This document shows, piece by piece, positions 34,261-43,360 of a DNA stretch of 64,000 bases. The DNA is from Candidatus Nitrosotenuis cloacae (GTDB lineage Archaea; Thermoproteota; Nitrososphaeria; Nitrososphaerales; Nitrosopumilaceae). A program made the position numbers and the translations under genes. The DNA is taken from the NCBI RefSeq assembly GCF_000955905.1, contig NZ_CP011097.1, positions 1,204,582-1,268,581 on the forward strand, written 5' to 3'. The notes beneath the pieces were generated by a model. The model searched no databases. It worked only from the letters and a program-made list of their open reading frames with translations, and was not told where the DNA came from. How positions within the stretch are numbered: the first letter of the stretch is position 1; the number at the start of each line of letters is the position of its first letter.

Positions 34261-34680
34261 TTATTGTTTTGGGGTTGCAGACTGCATTAGATGATTCATT
34301 TCTTCTTTTAGCTGTTCTAGTCGCATCATTGTCTCGTGTTTTTGTGATGAGGTCTCATTGAGTGCAACCTGAAGATCCTTGATTCTGGATTCTAGGTGAT
34401 TTATTGCGGAGGCGTGGTCTTTTTCCACTACGATTCCTGCACCAATTTCTACCAAAACCTTGGAATTTGATGAAATGTTTGCCTTGGTGTATGTGCCTAG
34501 TCCTAATGGTACAAGTGACTCTATTTCTTGGCCTTGTGATATGTTCTTGATAGAATCAATAGACGCCATCGCATCTCGCAAATAGCTAACAATGGCACCT
34601 TCCTTTTGATCAAGGCTTGCTGCAAATGATTCTAGCATTTGCATCTGATAGAGAAATTGCTGGGCCTGCTCTTCACTCAT
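34261..34680 (-). CDS. pfdA: Prefoldin subunit alpha
   Basis: 139 residues from ATG 34680; the frame extends to 34734 but TTTATTA lies about 26 bases before the ATG. Coiled-coil ends (SEEQAQQFLYQMQMLESFAASL, about 1-40, and the C-terminal helix) flank a hairpin region with LVPLGLGTYTKA and VLVEIGAGIVVEKD, typical of alpha prefoldin. Partners PfdB (5593). Followed by ftsY, a conserved archaeal order. Confidence 0.92.
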   Translation of the reverse strand: MSEEQAQQFLYQMQMLESFAASLDQKEGAIVSYLRDAMASIDSIKNISQGQEIESLVPLGLGTYTKANISSNSKVLVEIGAGIVVEKDHASAINHLESRIKDLQVALNETSSQKHETMMRLEQLKEEMNHLMQSATPKQ

Positions 34681-34733
34681 GTACAAAAAACCTGTCAGAT
34701 GGCTAATAAATGCATTCATTAAAAATTTAGGCA

Positions 34734-35126
34734 ATGATACAAAAATCTGGAAAAATTATCAAACCAAAAACAAATTGGATTTTTCCATACAAAAATGAAC
34801 ATCCAACAGACCAGCTCAAAATCAAACTCTTGTTTAATGAAAAGATCAAAGGGGACAGAATTGTTGGTCTAAAAGCAAGAATTGAATCAGGCAAAATACA
34901 TCAACTACACATACATGAAAACGAATATGTCTTGGTTTATTCGCTGAGTGGCAATTGTCTTGTTACCATAGGCAAAACAACAAAGACAATTCTTCCGCAC
35001 ACCATGATGTTCATTCCGCCCAGAGTTCCGCACCGCTTTTACAACAAATTCTCTGTTCCATGGGAAGGAATTGCATTTGCAATAGGAACTAGATCAAAAA
35101 TAAACAACGTATGGTTAGAAGACTGA
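34734..35126 (+). CDS. Cupin-fold protein
   Basis: 130 residues. Single cupin domain: motif 1 HQLHIHENEYVLVYSLSG and motif 2 PPRVPHRFYN, giving two to three His and one Glu as likely metal ligands. Small cupins bind diverse ligands or act as epimerases and sensors; no specific role can be assigned. Divergent from pfdA; convergent with SOD. Confidence 0.82.
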   Translation: MIQKSGKIIKPKTNWIFPYKNEHPTDQLKIKLLFNEKIKGDRIVGLKARIESGKIHQLHIHENEYVLVYSLSGNCLVTIGKTTKTILPHTMMFIPPRVPHRFYNKFSVPWEGIAFAIGTRSKINNVWLED

Positions 35127-35144
35127 ACAAAAAAGGAAAAAAGA

Positions 35145-35765
35145 TTATTTTGATTTAGAGTAGCGCTTGTCTACTTCATCCCAGTTTACTACATTCCACC
35201 ATGCAGTCACATAGTCTACCCTTTTGTTTTGGTATTTGAGATAGTATGCATGCTCCCAAACATCAAGACCTAGCAACGGTACTAGTCCTTCTGTTCTTGG
35301 ACTTGTTTGGTTTGGCATTGATTTGTATTCAACATTGTTTGATTTTGGGTTGAACACTAGCCAACCCCATCCGCTTCCTTGGATTGCCGTGGTTTTTGTG
35401 GAAAACTGTTCTTTGAATGCGTTGAAATCGCCAAATGTCTTATTGATTGCATCAGCTAATGCGCCACCTGGTTGTCCTCCTCCGTTTGGCTTCATGTTAT
35501 TCCAGAACAATCTGTGATTGTCATAGCCGCCTCCGTGGAAGTTGATTGCTCCACGTACCGCTTCTGGAACTGAAGATATACTTGCAAGAACATCGAGCAA
35601 GTCTTTGCTTTGCATGTCTGATGGAAGTTTTTCCCAGTTGTCGTTTAGGCCATTTGTGTATGCTTGATGATGTTTTGAATGGTGGATTTCCATTGTTTTT
35701 GCATCAACATGTGGCTCTAATGCGTCATAAGCATATGGTACTTCAGGAAGTGTGTATTTTCCCAT
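35145..35765 (-). CDS. sod: Superoxide dismutase, Fe/Mn family
   Basis: 206 residues. Metal ligands in MEIHHSKHHQAYTNGLN (His), RLFWNNM region (His nearby) and DVWEHAYYLKYQNKR (Asp, His). Cytoplasmic, no signal. Converts superoxide to oxygen and peroxide, important for aerobic ammonia oxidisers. Fe or Mn cannot be decided by eye. Own promoter: CATTAAATTATG about 28 bases before ATG 35765. Confidence 0.95.
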   Translation of the reverse strand: MGKYTLPEVPYAYDALEPHVDAKTMEIHHSKHHQAYTNGLNDNWEKLPSDMQSKDLLDVLASISSVPEAVRGAINFHGGGYDNHRLFWNNMKPNGGGQPGGALADAINKTFGDFNAFKEQFSTKTTAIQGSGWGWLVFNPKSNNVEYKSMPNQTSPRTEGLVPLLGLDVWEHAYYLKYQNKRVDYVTAWWNVVNWDEVDKRYSKSK

Positions 35766-35884
35766 GTGAATGTTGGTTGGTTTTCATAATTTAATGATTT
35801 GTCTCCATTTTGGCTCAATTTTACAAACTATTTTGACGCCAGACATAAAATGTGGATAAATTTTATTTATTGTACCGAACTAAA

Positions 35885-37918
35885 ATGCAGTTATTTCAAA
35901 AAATAATTTTCGCATCAATTATAATTATGGTTGCACTTTTTGTGAGCTCTCAAAAGATACAGATGGATCCACCTTTGGAGATTCTTTTGGACAAGAGTGC
36001 AAAGTACGTTGGTGTACAGCATCCACAGGATTTGGGATTTTATGGTAAGGGCATCAAAGTTGCGGTGATTGATACTGGTGTAGATTACACTCATCCGGAT
36101 ATTTTCGGCTTTGGTCCAGATGGTAAAGTAATAGGCGGTTTTGACTTTATTGAAAATGACAATTCACCCCAGGATACAAACGGGCATGGAACTGAGGTTG
36201 CCGGGATAATTGCGGCAAACGGAAAGATTAGAGGTGTGGCACCTGAAGCAAAGATTTTGGCTTATCGTGTTTCTGACACTGGAGAATCTGTTGCATCAGA
36301 CCTGATAGTAAAAGCAATTCTTCGTGCAATAGAAGATGATGCAGACATTATCAATCTGAGTCTCGGAGTGAATCGCACCAATGACAAAATAGAGGACGCA
36401 ATAAATCAGGCAGTGAAAAGTGGAATTGTAGTTGTGGCAGCTGCTGGAAACAGCGGGCCTGATCTTAGAACCATTGGCAGTCCAGGAAAGGATCCTCACG
36501 CAATAACGGTAGGCGCTACATACAACAACATCACGGCAAGCCTAGTGGCCACACTTGAGATAGATGGCAAACGGTTCCAGGTCTTGCCAATGGTTGGAAC
36601 CGAAAAGCTTGTGGGACCAATAGCTGCAGACATTACATTTGGAAAATACGGTCGGAGCTCAGATTTGCAAGGAGTTGACATTATGGACAAGATATTGTTA
36701 GTAGAGCGAGGCAGCGATACAAAAGACGAGTTAGTGTATTTTTCTGAAAAAGAGAAGAATGCGGCAAATGCAGGTGCCAAAGCCCTCATCGTATACAACA
36801 ACGAGCCCGGAATATTTCTTGGGGACCTAAAGAACAAGCTGGAAGGCCCAGAATATCAGCCAAGAATTCCTGCAGTATCCATGTCAAAAGAAGATGGGTT
36901 GGAGCTCAGAGCAATGCTTGAGAACAAAACTTCTGGAACCATCAATACGTTTTACCATCCAGACTTTGTGTCGTTTTTTAGCTCACGAGGTCCAGTATCT
37001 CCCTTTTACATCAAGCCAAACCTTGTCGCACCAGGAGTCTTTGTGAATACAACATCCACATATGGAATGTACAATCTTACCAGTGGGACCAGTTTTGCAG
37101 CACCACATGTTTCAGGGGCAGCCGCCATATTATTGGAGAAAAGCCCGACACTTAACCCACAACAAATCAAATCCATAATTTCCACCACTGCAGATCCAGT
37201 ATCAGATACATTTGGAACATTATTCCCTCAGGAGATAAGCGGAGTTGGCAGATTAAACATAACAAAGGCATTTGATGCCAATCTGATAATCAGCCCAGAC
37301 TATGCTATTTTTGATCTTTCACCATTTGTAAAATCTCAGACAATAGAGTTTGATCTAAACACAATAGATGGAACAAAGCCCAATCCAACAATTAACATCG
37401 AGTTTGATGATAAGATTGCCAGCTTTAATCACAAAATTGATGGCACGACTCTGAGCGTTACGGCAAACATTGTGGCATCTGAAATCGGAGAATATCAGGG
37501 AAGCATCACGGTTTTGGATCACACTACAACATACCATATTCCAGTCTTGCTGCGTATCTCAGATGGTACAGTCAGAATCAGCGAAGAAAACGGAAAGATG
37601 GACTTTGCAATAGAGTCAGAGCAAGAATGGTCATATGCCAAGATTTCAGTGTATAATCAGGACTCCAGATTAATCGATAGCATATCCATTACTCCAACTG
37701 AAAGCAAATCCATCATGGTTCAAAATTCTGACACATACTGGATTCAGGCAGACCTCAAGTCCGGCAAAAACACCACTAGCATTTACAATACCATAACAGT
37801 CGAGTCTGTCACACCCAGCTTTGCACTGGACATTGGAATACCAAACCAACAATTACTCATGTTGATTGGAATTGGTGCAATTGTTGGAATGATTGGTTTG
37901 ATAATGTATAGAAGATAA
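35885..37918 (+). CDS. Subtilisin-like serine protease (S8), membrane-anchored, with PA domain
   Basis: About 677 residues from ATG 35885. N-terminal signal/anchor helix (about 5-23). Catalytic Asp in AVIDTGVDYTHPD, His in NGHGTEVAG, Asn in AAGNSGP and Ser in SGTSFAAPHVSG. A PA domain (about 240-360) is inserted between the Asn and Ser regions. A beta-rich C-terminal half and one last membrane helix (LLMLIGIGAIVGMIGLIMYRR) fix it to the outside of the cell. No clear cleavable propeptide domain is seen before the catalytic core. Likely processes surface or extracellular proteins. Confidence 0.92.
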   Translation: MQLFQKIIFASIIIMVALFVSSQKIQMDPPLEILLDKSAKYVGVQHPQDLGFYGKGIKVAVIDTGVDYTHPDIFGFGPDGKVIGGFDFIENDNSPQDTNGHGTEVAGIIAANGKIRGVAPEAKILAYRVSDTGESVASDLIVKAILRAIEDDADIINLSLGVNRTNDKIEDAINQAVKSGIVVVAAAGNSGPDLRTIGSPGKDPHAITVGATYNNITASLVATLEIDGKRFQVLPMVGTEKLVGPIAADITFGKYGRSSDLQGVDIMDKILLVERGSDTKDELVYFSEKEKNAANAGAKALIVYNNEPGIFLGDLKNKLEGPEYQPRIPAVSMSKEDGLELRAMLENKTSGTINTFYHPDFVSFFSSRGPVSPFYIKPNLVAPGVFVNTTSTYGMYNLTSGTSFAAPHVSGAAAILLEKSPTLNPQQIKSIISTTADPVSDTFGTLFPQEISGVGRLNITKAFDANLIISPDYAIFDLSPFVKSQTIEFDLNTIDGTKPNPTINIEFDDKIASFNHKIDGTTLSVTANIVASEIGEYQGSITVLDHTTTYHIPVLLRISDGTVRISEENGKMDFAIESEQEWSYAKISVYNQDSRLIDSISITPTESKSIMVQNSDTYWIQADLKSGKNTTSIYNTITVESVTPSFALDIGIPNQQLLMLIGIGAIVGMIGLIMYRR

Positions 37919-37922
37919 TTCT

Positions 37923-39536
37923 CTATGGCTTTGGTCCTGCGTTGACTATAGCAGGATCGACATTTTTGAATTTCTTGAAATTATCCACAAACATTTGTGC
38001 AAGCTTTCTTGCCGATAGATCATAGCCATCACGCTCTTGCCAAGTTGATTTTGGATCAAGAACATCTGATGGAACACCTGGGCATTCCGTTGGAACATCC
38101 AAGTTGAATAGATCGTCGTGTCGGTACTTGACAATATCTAATGCACCAGTTAGCGCTGCAGTGACCATTGCTCTTGAATACTTGATGCTGACTCGCTTTC
38201 CTACGCCATATGGTCCGCCAGACCAGCCAGTGTTAATCAGATAAACCACGGTATTGTGACTTCGAATTTTTTCTCCAAGCATCTTTGCATAAACTGATGC
38301 GGGTCTTGGCATGAATGGTGAGCCAAAGCACTCGGAAAATGTTGCTTTTGGCTCTTTGATTCCTCGCTCGGTTCCTGCCAATTTACTGGTATAGCCAGAC
38401 ATGAAATGATACATTGCACCTTCCTTGGTTAGTCTAGACACTGGTGGCAAAACTCCAAGTGCATCTGCTGTTAGAAATACAATTACCCTTGGGTTTCCGC
38501 CAACGCTTGGGAAAATTGCAGTTGGGATGTATTCCAGTGGATAAGCAGCTCTTGTGTTTTCGGTTAGCGAGCCATCATCAAAGTTTGGCTTGAGTGTCTG
38601 CTTGTCAATTACTACATTTTCTAAAACCGCACCAGACTTGATTGCGTTCCAGATTTGGGGCTCGGATTCTTGGTTTAGGTTGATGCATTTTGCATAACAT
38701 CCGCCTTCAAAGTTAAAGACTCCCTTGTCTGACCATCCGTGCTCATCATCACCAATTAGCATTCTATCAGAATCAGCAGAAAGTGTGGTTTTTCCTGTAC
38801 CAGACAAACCAAAGAACAATGCCGTGTCGCCGTTTTTGCCAATGTTTGCAGAGCAGTGCATTGGGAATACTCCTTTCTTTGGCAAAAGATAGTTCATTAC
38901 ACCAAACATGGATTTTTTCATCTCGCCGGCATAGCTTGTGCCGCCAATTAGGACTAGTCTCTTTGTTAGATCAATCAGGATGAAAACATTGGAGCCGGTT
39001 CCGTCAACTTCGGGAATTGCTTCAAATCCATTAATGCATAATATGGTAAAGTCCGGCTCATGATTGTCAAGTTCTGCTGCAGACGGTCTCACAAATAGCT
39101 GTCTTGCAAAGAGGCTTTGCCAGGCATGGTCGTTTATGACTCGTATTGCCAACCTATGGTCCTTGTCTGCTCCAACAAAGCCGTCAAAGACAAAGAGCTC
39201 CTTTCCTTCTACGAACTTTTTCATCTTTGCAAAAATCTTATCAAATCTATCAATTGGGAATGGATGATTTACCTTGCCCCAGTCCACATTATCATGAGTT
39301 TCATCATCATCTACGATGTATCTGTCATCGGGGGATCTGCCTGTGTATTTTCCTGTCTTTACGGCTAGCGAGCCAGTGGCAGTTACCATGCCTTCGTTTC
39401 TTTGGGTGGATGCATCTACCAACTTCTCAGGGGACAGATTTCTGAAGACTTGAGATGGCTTGATGCCAAATGCATCTATTTGTGAGACAAATTTTGGCGT
39501 AAGGGTTGTTTTTGAATCCATTTTTTCACCAGACAA
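37923..39536 (-). CDS. pckA: Phosphoenolpyruvate carboxykinase (ATP)
   Basis: 537 residues from TTG 39536 (ATG 39521 also possible). ATP/metal motifs: GLSGTGKTTLSADSDRMLIGDDEHGW, FNFEGGCYAKCINL, GRSPDDRYIVDD. Bacterial-type ATP-dependent enzyme that makes PEP from oxaloacetate for gluconeogenesis. With the ferredoxin oxidoreductase (18273-21138) it bridges acetyl-CoA/pyruvate and sugar synthesis. Convergent with the protease. Confidence 0.95.
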   Translation of the reverse strand: MSGEKMDSKTTLTPKFVSQIDAFGIKPSQVFRNLSPEKLVDASTQRNEGMVTATGSLAVKTGKYTGRSPDDRYIVDDDETHDNVDWGKVNHPFPIDRFDKIFAKMKKFVEGKELFVFDGFVGADKDHRLAIRVINDHAWQSLFARQLFVRPSAAELDNHEPDFTILCINGFEAIPEVDGTGSNVFILIDLTKRLVLIGGTSYAGEMKKSMFGVMNYLLPKKGVFPMHCSANIGKNGDTALFFGLSGTGKTTLSADSDRMLIGDDEHGWSDKGVFNFEGGCYAKCINLNQESEPQIWNAIKSGAVLENVVIDKQTLKPNFDDGSLTENTRAAYPLEYIPTAIFPSVGGNPRVIVFLTADALGVLPPVSRLTKEGAMYHFMSGYTSKLAGTERGIKEPKATFSECFGSPFMPRPASVYAKMLGEKIRSHNTVVYLINTGWSGGPYGVGKRVSIKYSRAMVTAALTGALDIVKYRHDDLFNLDVPTECPGVPSDVLDPKSTWQERDGYDLSARKLAQMFVDNFKKFKNVDPAIVNAGPKP

Positions 39537-39624
39537 TCAAGGAACTGGATGCGTTCATTGAATATCCAAACCGACTATGCATCATTATTATCTCTTACCT
39601 TTTTGTGGCTGATCTCAAAGCAAC

Positions 39625-39633
39625 CTATTTATT
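39625..39633 (+). promoter_or_regulatory. TATA box of rpl32e-rpl19e
   Basis: CTATTTATT centred about 28 bases before TTG 39657; supports an independent, leaderless promoter for this detached ribosomal pair. Confidence 0.5.
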
Positions 39634-39656
39634 GAAAAATCCAAGAGTGCAATCTA

Positions 39657-40061
39657 TTGACCATCAATAAGGAGATCTTGGCACTACGTGAGAAAATAAA
39701 CGAAAAGAGGCCAGACTTTGTAAGACAAGAAAGCTGGCGTTATGTCAGAATACACAAAGCATGGAGAAAGCCAAAGGGAATTGACAATCACCAAAGAAAA
39801 CAAAAATTCCGCGGCAGACCGGGACTGGTAAAGGTAGGCTATGGGGGTCCAAAAGTAGCAAGAGGACTACACCCTTCAGGATTTACAGATAATTTGATTC
39901 ACAATGTTGCTGATTTACAAAAATTAAACCCAAAGACTGACGGAGTAAGAATTGCACATGGGGTAGGACAAAAGAAAAGAGTAGAGATAGTTACAGTTGC
40001 AGTACAAAAGAAATTCAAAGTCTTTAACGCAAGAGTGAGAACAAGTGGTAGTAAATCTTAG
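39657..40061 (+). CDS. rpl32e: Large-subunit ribosomal protein L32e
   Basis: 134 residues from TTG 39657. Contains RPDFVRQESWRYVRI, WRKPKGIDNHQR and the VGYGGPKVARGLHPSGF signature of L32e. Normally in the spc operon before L19e and L18; here it starts an independent unit with L19e, 7.7 kb from rpl18 and on the other strand. Confidence 0.95.
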   Translation: MTINKEILALREKINEKRPDFVRQESWRYVRIHKAWRKPKGIDNHQRKQKFRGRPGLVKVGYGGPKVARGLHPSGFTDNLIHNVADLQKLNPKTDGVRIAHGVGQKKRVEIVTVAVQKKFKVFNARVRTSGSKS

Positions 40062-40506
40062 AACCAAAAAACGACTCGTGTCACGAGTTGTAGGAGTAGG
40101 ACTGGATAGAATCAAGTTTGATCCAGAAAGATCAGATGATATTGCAGATGCAATCACACGCGCCAACATCCGCGGCTTGATTACAGCTGGCGTAATTACA
40201 ATAAAAGCAGCAAAAGGCACCTCACGTGGAAGATCAAAATTCAAAAAGGCACAAAAGAAAAAGCGTGGAACCACAACAGGCTCCAAGAAAGGACGTAAAG
40301 GTGCACGTGTTGGTAAAAAAGAGGTCTATGTGAAAAAAGTTCGATCCTTGCGATACAGACTACGAGTTGCAAAGGATAGAAAAGAGATCACAAATCCAGA
40401 ATTCTGGACTCTATATCGCAAGGTAAGCGGAAACACAGTCAGAAACATTGCTCACCTAAGAGGCCTAATCGAAGAAATAAAAGAGCACAGAAAGTCTAGA
40501 ACCTAA
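40045..40506 (+). CDS. rpl19e: Large-subunit ribosomal protein L19e
   Basis: 153 residues from GTG 40045, overlapping rpl32e by 17 bases. L19e motifs: NLRTKKRLVSRVVGVGLDRIKFDP, the basic GSKKGRKGARVGKK and the IAHLRGLIEEIKEHR end. Structural 50S protein. Convergent overlap of 11 bases with ogt. Confidence 0.95.
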   Translation: MVVNLRTKKRLVSRVVGVGLDRIKFDPERSDDIADAITRANIRGLITAGVITIKAAKGTSRGRSKFKKAQKKKRGTTTGSKKGRKGARVGKKEVYVKKVRSLRYRLRVAKDRKEITNPEFWTLYRKVSGNTVRNIAHLRGLIEEIKEHRKSRT

Positions 40507-40798
40507 AAACAGTTTTTTCCCAATCTTTGATTTTACCGTCACTTATCTTAATGCCCTCATCGGATAGCATCTTTGTTTTGACCTTGTCGCCATAGAAAAA
40601 GCCGCCAATTTTTCCATCTGACTTGACAACTCGATGACATGGAACTATTACTGGAAATGGATTTCTTGCCATGATTTGACCAATTATTCTCTGGCCGTTT
40701 TCTAGTCCTACTGCACGCGCCAGATCGCCATACGTTGTGACTTTGCCTTTTGGAACCTCGAGTAATTTTTTGTATACGGTTTGATCTAGTTTGTTCAA
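40496..40798 (-). CDS. ogt: Methylated-DNA-protein-cysteine methyltransferase
   Basis: 100 residues from TTG 40798, only the C-terminal catalytic domain. Active-site PCHRVV with the acceptor Cys; the Arg-finger region (QRIIGQIMARNPFPVIVPCHR) and DNA-binding helix GKVTTYGDLARAVG are intact, so it is a true alkyltransferase rather than an ATL protein. Short form without the N-terminal domain. Its start overlaps the dtdA stop. Confidence 0.9.
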   Translation of the reverse strand: MNKLDQTVYKKLLEVPKGKVTTYGDLARAVGLENGQRIIGQIMARNPFPVIVPCHRVVKSDGKIGGFFYGDKVKTKMLSDEGIKISDGKIKDWEKTVFRF

Positions 40799-41571
40799 AG
40801 TTTGACCACTTGAAGATTTGTGGTCTTTAGTAGGTCAAGTACTTTTTGTTTGTGTGGGCCTAGCCCTCCCCAATCAAGTAATGCAGTTGTTGCCTGCTTG
40901 TTTTGCGATATGATATGGGAGAATAGTTCATCATCTAGGAATTCCAGTGCGTGTTTTGGTATTACGGTTCCCAATGCGTGTTTTCCGTGAATTAATTCCT
41001 CTGTGAATTTTTCTGGATAGTGAGTTCCGCCAAAGCAGATCGCCATTGGGGATTCCTTTATTGGCTCTGAGAGGACCTGTAAAACCAAATTTGCCACAGA
41101 ACCACATAAGGATTCGTCAGTCCATTGTTTTTCGGTTGTGCCGATCTCAATAAAGATGGTTGGCTTGGATAGTGCGGTTGGTCCATGATGTGTTGCTTCT
41201 ATTATGATTTGAAAGTCTGAGAAGGAGCTTCGATTTTGGTATAGTTTTTGTATGTATGATTTTTGCAGATTTGGATGTGGAATTGCAATTTGTCTTTCAT
41301 TTCCACCAAATTGGGCTCCGGAAAAATTTCCAGTACTGTGACAAGTCAGTGCAAGTTCACCAGACTGGGCAGCATGTTTTGATAAAAAGACAAATCCGTC
41401 ATAGTGAAATTTTTGCTCAAGCCAGTCTGCAGAAATTGCAGGGCTTGGAATTATTGCCAAATCAAAGTTTTTGCCCCTAAAGACATCTCCGTCTTTTTTC
41501 ATTGTTGATGAGATGAATTTTGCCATATTGTAGCCTGCAGGGTCTTGTTCATAGGCAACCAGTAATTCCAT
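40795..41571 (-). CDS. dtdA: D-aminoacyl-tRNA deacylase (DtdA/GEK1)
   Basis: 258 residues from ATG 41571; a 41-residue upstream extension in frame has no homology and overlaps the secE promoter. Conserved ATHHGP, FIEIGTTEKQW, CFGGTHYPEKF and LDWGGLGPHK. Zinc-dependent; removes D-amino acids wrongly attached to tRNA. Cotranscribed with ogt, divergent from secE. Confidence 0.92.
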   Translation of the reverse strand: MELLVAYEQDPAGYNMAKFISSTMKKDGDVFRGKNFDLAIIPSPAISADWLEQKFHYDGFVFLSKHAAQSGELALTCHSTGNFSGAQFGGNERQIAIPHPNLQKSYIQKLYQNRSSFSDFQIIIEATHHGPTALSKPTIFIEIGTTEKQWTDESLCGSVANLVLQVLSEPIKESPMAICFGGTHYPEKFTEELIHGKHALGTVIPKHALEFLDDELFSHIISQNKQATTALLDWGGLGPHKQKVLDLLKTTNLQVVKL

Positions 41572-41581
41572 GTCCCAAAAA

Positions 41582-41588
41582 ATATAAG
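41582..41588 (+). promoter_or_regulatory. TATA box of the secE-spt5 operon
   Basis: ATATAAG centred about 26 bases before ATG 41611, predicting a leaderless secE mRNA. Confidence 0.5.
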
Positions 41589-41610
41589 GACACCATATTA
41601 ACCTCCAGCA

Positions 41611-41781
41611 ATGGATCTTAAGCTCACCTTTAAGAACATGGTAAACACGATGAAACTTGCAAAAAAGTCCGACAAGGAGGACTATATGCAACACCTACGG
41701 CTAGTCCTTTTGGGAATTGGCGGAATCGGGGCGATTGGGTTTATAATTCAGTTTGTATTTTCGGTGTTCAGATTCGGATAG
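41611..41781 (+). CDS. secE: Protein translocase subunit SecE
   Basis: 56 residues, easily missed because of its size. Cytoplasmic amphipathic helix with KKSDKEDY, then one transmembrane helix (about residues 31-51, LVLLGIGGIGAIGFIIQFVF), the Sec61-gamma layout. It clamps SecY. Its TAG stop is followed directly by the spt5 ATG, and secE-spt5-rpl11 is a conserved archaeal order, which makes the call firm. Confidence 0.9.
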   Translation: MDLKLTFKNMVNTMKLAKKSDKEDYMQHLRLVLLGIGGIGAIGFIIQFVFSVFRFG

Positions 41782-42246
41782 ATGGAATTGGCTCAAGAAA
41801 TCAAAACTCATCTTTTTGCAGTAAGGACCACTGGAGGTCAGGAAAAAGTAGTCATGAATCTACTCCAAAACAAAATAAAGACAGGTCAGATCAACATTTA
41901 CTCGGTTTTACTAGTAGATAATCTCAAAGGCTACATCGTAGTTGAGGCAAAGGATGCAAACGCTGCATTTGATGCCCTACAGGGAATAAGACACATTCGC
42001 GGACAACTTCGCGGAGAGATGGAGTTCAAAGACATAGAAGGATATCTGGTCACAAAGAGCACTGCAACTCAGTTTGCAGCAGACAACATTGTGGAAATTA
42101 TTGGTGGTCCATTCAAGGGAATGAAGGCAACTGTTACCCGTGTTGATAATGATAAACAAGAAGCAACCGTCATTTTGCTGGATGCTCCATACCAACTGCC
42201 AGTAACTGTAGACTCTAACTATCTGAAATTGTCTACTTCCTCTTAG
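41782..42246 (+). CDS. spt5: Transcription elongation factor Spt5 (NusG family)
   Basis: 154 residues. NGN domain (about 10-90, FAVRTTGGQEKVVMNLL... IRGQLRGEMEF) then a KOW domain with VEIIGGPFKGMKATVTRVD. Forms the Spt4/5 clamp that closes the RNA polymerase cleft and aids processivity. No gap after secE; L11 follows 35 bases later. Confidence 0.94.
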   Translation: MELAQEIKTHLFAVRTTGGQEKVVMNLLQNKIKTGQINIYSVLLVDNLKGYIVVEAKDANAAFDALQGIRHIRGQLRGEMEFKDIEGYLVTKSTATQFAADNIVEIIGGPFKGMKATVTRVDNDKQEATVILLDAPYQLPVTVDSNYLKLSTSS

Positions 42247-42281
42247 GAAGGATTAAATCTTCACCCAAAAAAAGCAAGACC

Positions 42282-42764
42282 ATGGCCGATACACAAACCG
42301 TTTCTGCACTAGTAACTGGCGGAGGCGCATCTGCAGGTCCACCATTAGGTCCAGCATTGGGTCCACTTGGTGTGAACATTATGGAAATTATCAAGGCCAT
42401 CAACGACAAGACTGCTGATTTTGAAGGAATGAAGGTCCCAGTTACAGTATCAGTTGATACCAAAACCAAGAAATGGGAAGTCACCGTAGGCATTCCATCA
42501 GCTGCTGCTTTGTTGCTAAAAGAGGCTGGAATTCAGAAAGGATCTGGAACCAGCGGCTCGACATGGGTCGGTGACATCAAAGTAGACTCTATTGTCAAGG
42601 TTGCCAAGGCAAAACTTGAATCATCATATGCAACATCACTAAAATCAGTTGCAAAAGAGGTAGCAGGAACCTGTGTGTCCCTTGGAATCAAGATCGAGGG
42701 GAAGAATCCTAAAGAATTTGCCTCCGAAGTAAACTCTGGCAAATACGATGACAAACTAAAGTAA
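42282..42764 (+). CDS. rpl11: Large-subunit ribosomal protein L11
   Basis: 160 residues. GGGASAGPPLGPALGPLGVNIMEIIKAIND is the L11 N-terminal signature; the C-terminal rRNA-binding domain has IQKGSGTSGSTWVGDI. Part of the GTPase-associated centre. GATTAAATC (42248-42256) upstream could be a promoter of its own. Convergent with the Lrp gene with no gap. Confidence 0.95.
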   Translation: MADTQTVSALVTGGGASAGPPLGPALGPLGVNIMEIIKAINDKTADFEGMKVPVTVSVDTKTKKWEVTVGIPSAAALLLKEAGIQKGSGTSGSTWVGDIKVDSIVKVAKAKLESSYATSLKSVAKEVAGTCVSLGIKIEGKNPKEFASEVNSGKYDDKLK

Positions 42765-43232
42765 TTATTTAGAAACCAAATACGACGGCTCTTTGTCCGT
42801 TTTTTGCAACTCTACGAATGTCTCTGTGCTTTGAATTCCCTCTATTTTGCCAATCTTATCAATCACTATGGTGTGTAGTTGTTCGAGGTTTTCTGCGTGG
42901 ACTCCAACCATGATATCAAATCTTCCAGTCACCTCAGATATGGATACGATTTCCGCTGTCTGGAGCAATTGTTTGTGAATTGCGTCCTTTAGCTTTGGGT
43001 CTCGGTTTATGCCTATTGTTGCCTTGACTCCGATTCCAAGCTGGGACTCGTCAACCAGTATGGTGAATTTCTTGATTAACTTCTTTTTTGTGAGGCGCTT
43101 TATTCTGCTGTACAGAACCGATGCATTGATTCCCATCTTTTTTGATAGATTTGGAACCGAGATGCTACCATCACGCGTAAGCTCGTATAGAAGTTTCATG
43201 TCCAAGTCGTCTAGTTTATGCAATGTTTTCAA
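42765..43232 (-). CDS. Lrp/AsnC-family transcription regulator
   Basis: About 155 residues from TTG 43232 (TTG 43223 also fits). A CGTTTATTAAC box (43248-43258) about 25 bases upstream argues against the longer frame to 43292. N-terminal winged helix (KLDDLDMKLLYELTRDGSISVPNLSKKMGINASVLYSRIKRL), then the RAM ligand-binding domain (VSISEVTGRFDIMVGVHAENLEQL). Feast-or-famine regulator that usually responds to amino acids. Divergent from L1, so it may control that promoter or its own. Confidence 0.9.
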   Translation of the reverse strand: MKTLHKLDDLDMKLLYELTRDGSISVPNLSKKMGINASVLYSRIKRLTKKKLIKKFTILVDESQLGIGVKATIGINRDPKLKDAIHKQLLQTAEIVSISEVTGRFDIMVGVHAENLEQLHTIVIDKIGKIEGIQSTETFVELQKTDKEPSYLVSK

Positions 43233-43247
43233 AAGAAGTGATTTGAT

Positions 43248-43258
43248 GTTAATAAACG
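43248..43258 (-). promoter_or_regulatory. TATA box of the Lrp gene
   Basis: CGTTTATTAAC on the minus strand, centred about 21-30 bases before TTG 43232/43223. Confidence 0.45.
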
Positions 43259-43360
43259 TAGGTTTAGGCGTGATAAATTGAACAATCTGCAAAACAGACT
43301 TGTGAAATTAGAAAATTTTACAATTTTCAGCGAAAATTGTTTGTCGGGCAACGCTAACGA

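Noticed and set aside
41572-41694. Longer DtdA start
   Set aside because: The 41 extra residues would cover the secE promoter and start, and do not resemble the family.
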